Below are positions 57,509 through 62,000 of a DNA stretch of 62,000 bases, piece after piece. Position numbers and translations under genes: made by a program. Origin of the DNA: Tubiluchus corallicola. Taxonomy: Eukaryota; Priapulida; Priapulimorpha; Priapulimorphida; Tubiluchidae. How positions within the stretch are numbered: position 1 is the first letter of the stretch; each line of letters begins with the position of its first letter. The DNA lies in assembly GCA_030141605.1 (NCBI GenBank), contig JAQGDQ010000269.1, positions 1-62,000 of the forward strand, given 5' to 3'. Below the pieces are notes generated by a model, which worked only from the letters and a program-made list of their open reading frames with translations, ran no database searches and was not told where the DNA came from.

Positions 57509-57677
57509 CTGGTTTAATATCACTTTCACCTGCAGACTCGTTACGTTTGATTACGACACGTACCGGATCCGGGCCGCACTTGGATTTACGTAAAATGAAA
57601 AACACAAATATGACTATTATCGCTTATAACTACGCTGTATTATAAAGTTTTTCACAGTTTAAAATTGTTCTCTCTTT

Positions 57678-57679
<2 letters not shown>

Positions 57680-57723
<44 letters not shown>

Positions 57724-57726
57724 CCT

Positions 57727-57764
<38 letters not shown>

Positions 57765-57830
57765 CCATCCATCCATCCATCCATCCATCCATCCATCCAT
57801 CCATCCATCCATCCATCCATCCATCCATCC

Positions 57831-57894
<64 letters not shown>

Positions 57895-57895
57895 C
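57680..57895 (+). repeat. compound (CT)n, (CTAT)n, (CATC)n array
   Basis: CT run, then CTAT, CATC and CTAT blocks, right of hillarin. Confidence 0.95.
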
Positions 57896-60800
57896 TCGCT
57901 CCGCTTTGATAAATCAAATCAAAACAAAACTTTCTCTCGCTTTTATTTCTTTGAAATTAATCAAGAAATGTAATTCAAAGAAAGTCAAATTCCATTTTTG
58001 TTATATTTGAGAAATATTATTGAACAACGATATTGAGAATAAATGTTGGGTCTATGCCACCATTGTTTTCCTTCCTCTGCAAGCGTAAAATCTATCCATG
58101 ACTCTGCTTGTTGATGGATGGAGTCGCCATCTAAAAACTGATTTGCAGTGCCAAAAAACTGATATAGCTTTAAGGAGGCTTTTATCTAAAAACATTTTTC
58201 ACACTATACGCCTATACTTACCTTCACAAAATTGCAACCATGTGGAAATTAATAGTAATTTATAATCACATGTATTTTCTTATTAACAACTCGCGCACAT
58301 TCGTGAATGCATGCACACCAGAGCACACGCATATCCATATTTTACTGTTTACATAATACCTTGTTTTCAGCGCAACCTTGTCAAATTTGTTTACTTGCTG
58401 TACTGACAATGAAACATTGTGAGATCAGTATAACTGGGCTTTTATTGCTTATTTACCATACTAATAACTTGAACTCTTTATCCAAACAAATTATGGTCTT
58501 TCTGCGACAGGTAATGGGCGCCTGAGCTTGTTTTTATGCGATATTAATAACGAAATCTACAAACCAGCCGCTTTAGCAGAATTGGATTCATACCTTAGCT
58601 CCTATAACAAAGTTATCGTCTTAAATCATTACACGTATTTACTGAAATTGGTTTTATTTTTAATATAAATTATTTCAACATAACTGGTTGCGCCAGTGAT
58701 TTGTACTGCGTTTTAATAGGACGTTTGTGGGGAGTTTTTAAATTTTCATAGAAATCTAAGCCTATATAGGGTCTATTTACATAAAGTTAGTTACATAAAA
58801 GTATAGAAATAATCTAAGCCAAGTAGCAATGTTTATATTAATTTATTTTTAATCTACTTAATTAATTATATCAGTTTGTGTTTGTTCATTGGCTTTTTTA
58901 AGTATTTCTGTACAAGATTTATTTTCTAACATTTTCTGCCATCCTTTTTAAGCCAATACACGCACAGATTTTACATCTCCACTGGCCCTCTCTTTTCCGG
59001 GCAGCTGTGGTAGCCAATGTTACATCACAGAAACACATTAACTTTTCAGATGTGTAATTCTGTAACTGTAATTTTTGTCTTAATTAGCTATATGATTTTC
59101 CGTTGATTTCTCCTGTCATTCTTTAGCGACTGATTTTCTAACAGTTTTTGCCATTTTTTTTTTAACTGGAATTCTTTTTATGTGTCATTATTAATGGACA
59201 GGCGGTAATAATAATAAGAAATCACGAAATTATTAACACAAAGGAATTGAAACAATGGAAATTTTTCCTTAAATGTGGAGATTTTATTTTTTTATTTATT
59301 TAATTTTATCTATTTAATTTAAAGTTTATTTCAGCTCACAAAAATGCCATATAAAATTTAATCATGATGATCATGATGTATTGAATGCGCAATGTAAACA
59401 TGACTGATAAACCTTAAACAGGAAGAAAGGGCAATTTTAAAGTATGTCCCAAAATTTTTCTCACACAGAGTTATATTACTTAGCATTACTCTTTTCTGTT
59501 CGAAAGACTTACGTAACTAAAAAAAGAACACTCTTGGCAATTTAACGTGTTCAAGTCAACTAACTCACCTTCCCAGAGTGCACATCTGGCTCACCAAAAA
59601 ATGTATTTTTTAGTCTTTTTAATAACATATAGTAATTTAAACTTTTGCTTAGTTAGCAAAGAATGTGGTACGAAAATTCTTATTATTATTTCAAACTTTA
59701 TGCAATGTTATCTAAACTTGTTTCAAACGACCTACCGCTTAGTTAAGGTAAAATGTCGTGTACTTAATGGTCATCGCAAGAGTCTAAATTTTCAAGTTTT
59801 ATGCATCGATACTGCTAACACAAGCCCGTTGTGCAATAAGACAGCACGTAAGTGATACAAAATTTCGACACGAGTTTTTAAAACTTTATTTGTAAAGAGT
59901 GTTTTCTTATAGTTTAACGTAGAGTAACATAAATATATCTCGAGCGTAGAAAATTCTGAAAGCTTCGAAAGACAAAATTGTGTATGATGTTTCACGCATA
60001 CTTAATAAGTAGGTCTAAACCTGAAATGGAATACTAAATGATTAGTAAGAAATGTATGTTAACATTGACAGATCGTGTCATGAAATTTTTGCAGTGCTTT
60101 GTTTGCTCAATAAACACTTACATGAACGCATAAAAGTGGGTCACTAACTTTAAAACACCTGCAAGTCTACTGGTGCATACCTCGCACTTAGTAGCACAAC
60201 CCGAGATAACAAGTACGTAACAATACTCATCTCTTTAATTAACCTGGAAGAACATACCTGGTATTTTAAGCAGGCATGTGGTACGGCAAAAAATAGTCAA
60301 ACCGTGCCGTAAAAGGGTAAAACAAATATACGTCTTCGTTCAACGCTTTATGAACAAAATGCTTGGTCGTGTTATTAACATTATCACAGTATTGGCTTTT
60401 AGAGATAATACAATCTTTAACTGGTTCAATTCTTGCAATTCTCACACCGTCTGGAGACAATTTAAAGAGCTGCCAGGTGAAGTCAAGCAGAAAGAAATGT
60501 CAAAGAAAGAAAGAAGAAAAGAGAATGAAAGGGAAAGAAAAATTAAAGAACAAACAAACAAAAAAGAATTGTTTGGCTAGGTGGTTTTTCGGCTAATTTC
60601 TTGAAAGTACCGAGGAATTGCAGTAGGCGCAAGTTTGCAACTGCGCTTGGTCGAACTTGGGAAAATCTTTGGTAAATATACGACAGGATGAGCTCGTTTG
60701 TAGAGGCCCATCTGAGGAGTGTCTTTTTAGAGTTTTACTTAATAAGCTCAGAGGATAACTAACCCAATATTTTAGCTTGACTTTTGTGCCATAGTCAACC

Positions 60801-62000
60801 TTTTTCGTCGTACAGCATATCATAATATAGATCTTCGTGTACAGTAATTATGAAAATGCATCTTAAAATAATTTATTGATTTTCTGTTAACTGATTACCG
60901 ATTTCTTAAGCTGACTTTCGTCGCTCCTTTCAATGGGACAAATTTAACTGTCAAGTCTACTCACAAACATTTTGAAACTATTCTTAGAATAACATCGCTT
61001 TTATTTTGACCTAGTTGAGAGTTCGTTACTTTTTATTTGCAGCATTTTAGTATGTTATAGTTACCATGCAATAGATCACCCTATTTTATCAAGTTTTAGG
61101 AAACGTAATTTTTGCAGTTGATGAGGCCCGTTGGGGGAGAAGCTTCTGTAAGAAATAAAAATATTATTTTGGGACTACAAGGGCCATTCAACGTTTTCGT
61201 ATGTTAAGGTGGCAAGCCTCAGGAGAGCTTTTTCATAATTAAATTCGATTTTGTCTTCTACGTCTCTATGTCTACTATGTCTACTACGTCTACTATGTCT
61301 ACTGTACTATTACCAGTGAATTTAGAAAGCTATAACGTCAATCTGGCGAAACTATACGCTTTCTTGTAACTAACTGAACGTAATTATATACTTTTTGCAG
61401 AACTTAAATACCCCCTTTGGTTATAGGAAACAGACGAGGTTTTGTACCAGGACCAGACAAAATATCATCATTGTCCATACTGGTTACCTATCATAAGGGC
61501 AGACGTGCTTAGTTTACAAATAAAATGAAGAAAATATGAAGGAAAAAACAAAAGTGAAAACGAAAGGAGAACTACACAAACATTAGCGAAACGTTTATTA
61601 TTGTAGGAAGATTAAAATGTACGATATTTAGATTTAAATGAATAAAACCGGATATATGGCGTCCAAAGGTTTATGTAATTTGAAGGCGTGTTGTAACGAT
61701 CTAGCTGCTGTCAGGCGTTATTTATGTCGATGCATCAACACAGTTGACAAGGCTGTTAAACGTCATAGATCAAAGAACTCTATGTGTATCACCGGTGGAC
61801 ACGAAGGCCCACTGCCAATAGGTGCTTCGGTTTGGTAGGCACTTACCTGCGTGTATAAGTGCCGGAAAATGACATCATATTACGTTTCATTGCCAGCAAA
61901 TGATATAATAAAACGAATTTGCAAAACAAGTTTTATAACTGTACAATTAATTTATGCTTCGCTACTATAATGTATGGTATGATAACACGGCTGATGACAG
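57896..62000. other. right flank, no gene recognised
   Basis: Repeat copy D at 59426-59915 is the only identified element. Short frames at 60278-60580 and 61638-61838 have no features of real proteins. Confidence 0.5.
59426..59915 (+). repeat. dispersed ~480-bp repeat, copy D
   Basis: Fourth copy. The short open frame at 59547-59855 lies wholly inside it and is not a gene. Confidence 0.75.

Noticed and set aside
57173-57645. Two plus-strand frames of 114 and 81 codons
   Set aside because: No recognisable domain; one overlaps the candidate hillarin 5' exon on the other strand and the region looks like promoter DNA.

Overview
This is an animal nuclear genome window, not bacterial or viral. 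It is AT-rich, has spliceosomal introns with GT-AG ends, long introns, many microsatellites and many decayed transposons. Hillarin, a LIM plus transglutaminase-like gene, together with an invertebrate-type LMO gene and a DEG/ENaC channel, points to an invertebrate, probably a protostome. I cannot place it to phylum.

Three multi-exon genes can be reconstructed with matching splice phases. (1) A DEG/ENaC (ASC family) sodium channel subunit lies on the minus strand, 15981 down to 3111, in five coding exons totalling 474 codons. (2) An LMO (LIM-only) transcription cofactor lies on the plus strand, 29853 to 36191, in four coding exons giving 170 residues. (3) A hillarin gene lies on the minus strand. 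Its secure exons run from 56244 down to 41263 (eight exons, 840 residues). Two less certain upstream exons lie near 56581-56660 and 57006-57109. The channel and LMO genes are divergent, separated by about 14 kb. LMO and hillarin are convergent, separated by about 5 kb.

The rest is intron and intergenic DNA. It holds 3' ends of non-LTR retrotransposons (about seven fragments), a decayed mariner-type transposase, a MITE with terminal inverted repeats and an internal 43-bp minisatellite, and a foldback element. A four-copy dispersed repeat of about 480 bp, a two-copy SINE-like repeat ending in a GAT microsatellite, a 180-bp tandem triplication and several very long triplet or tetranucleotide arrays are also present. 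The array at 3966-4376 stops only about 20 bp from a channel splice donor.

I see no operon-like functional system joining the three genes. The most notable protein-level points are a hillarin transglutaminase fold in which all three triad positions appear substituted, and a DEG/ENaC pore whose usual G-x-S filter reads G-A-G. There are also two RFX X-box-like palindromes, one upstream of hillarin and one inside it.
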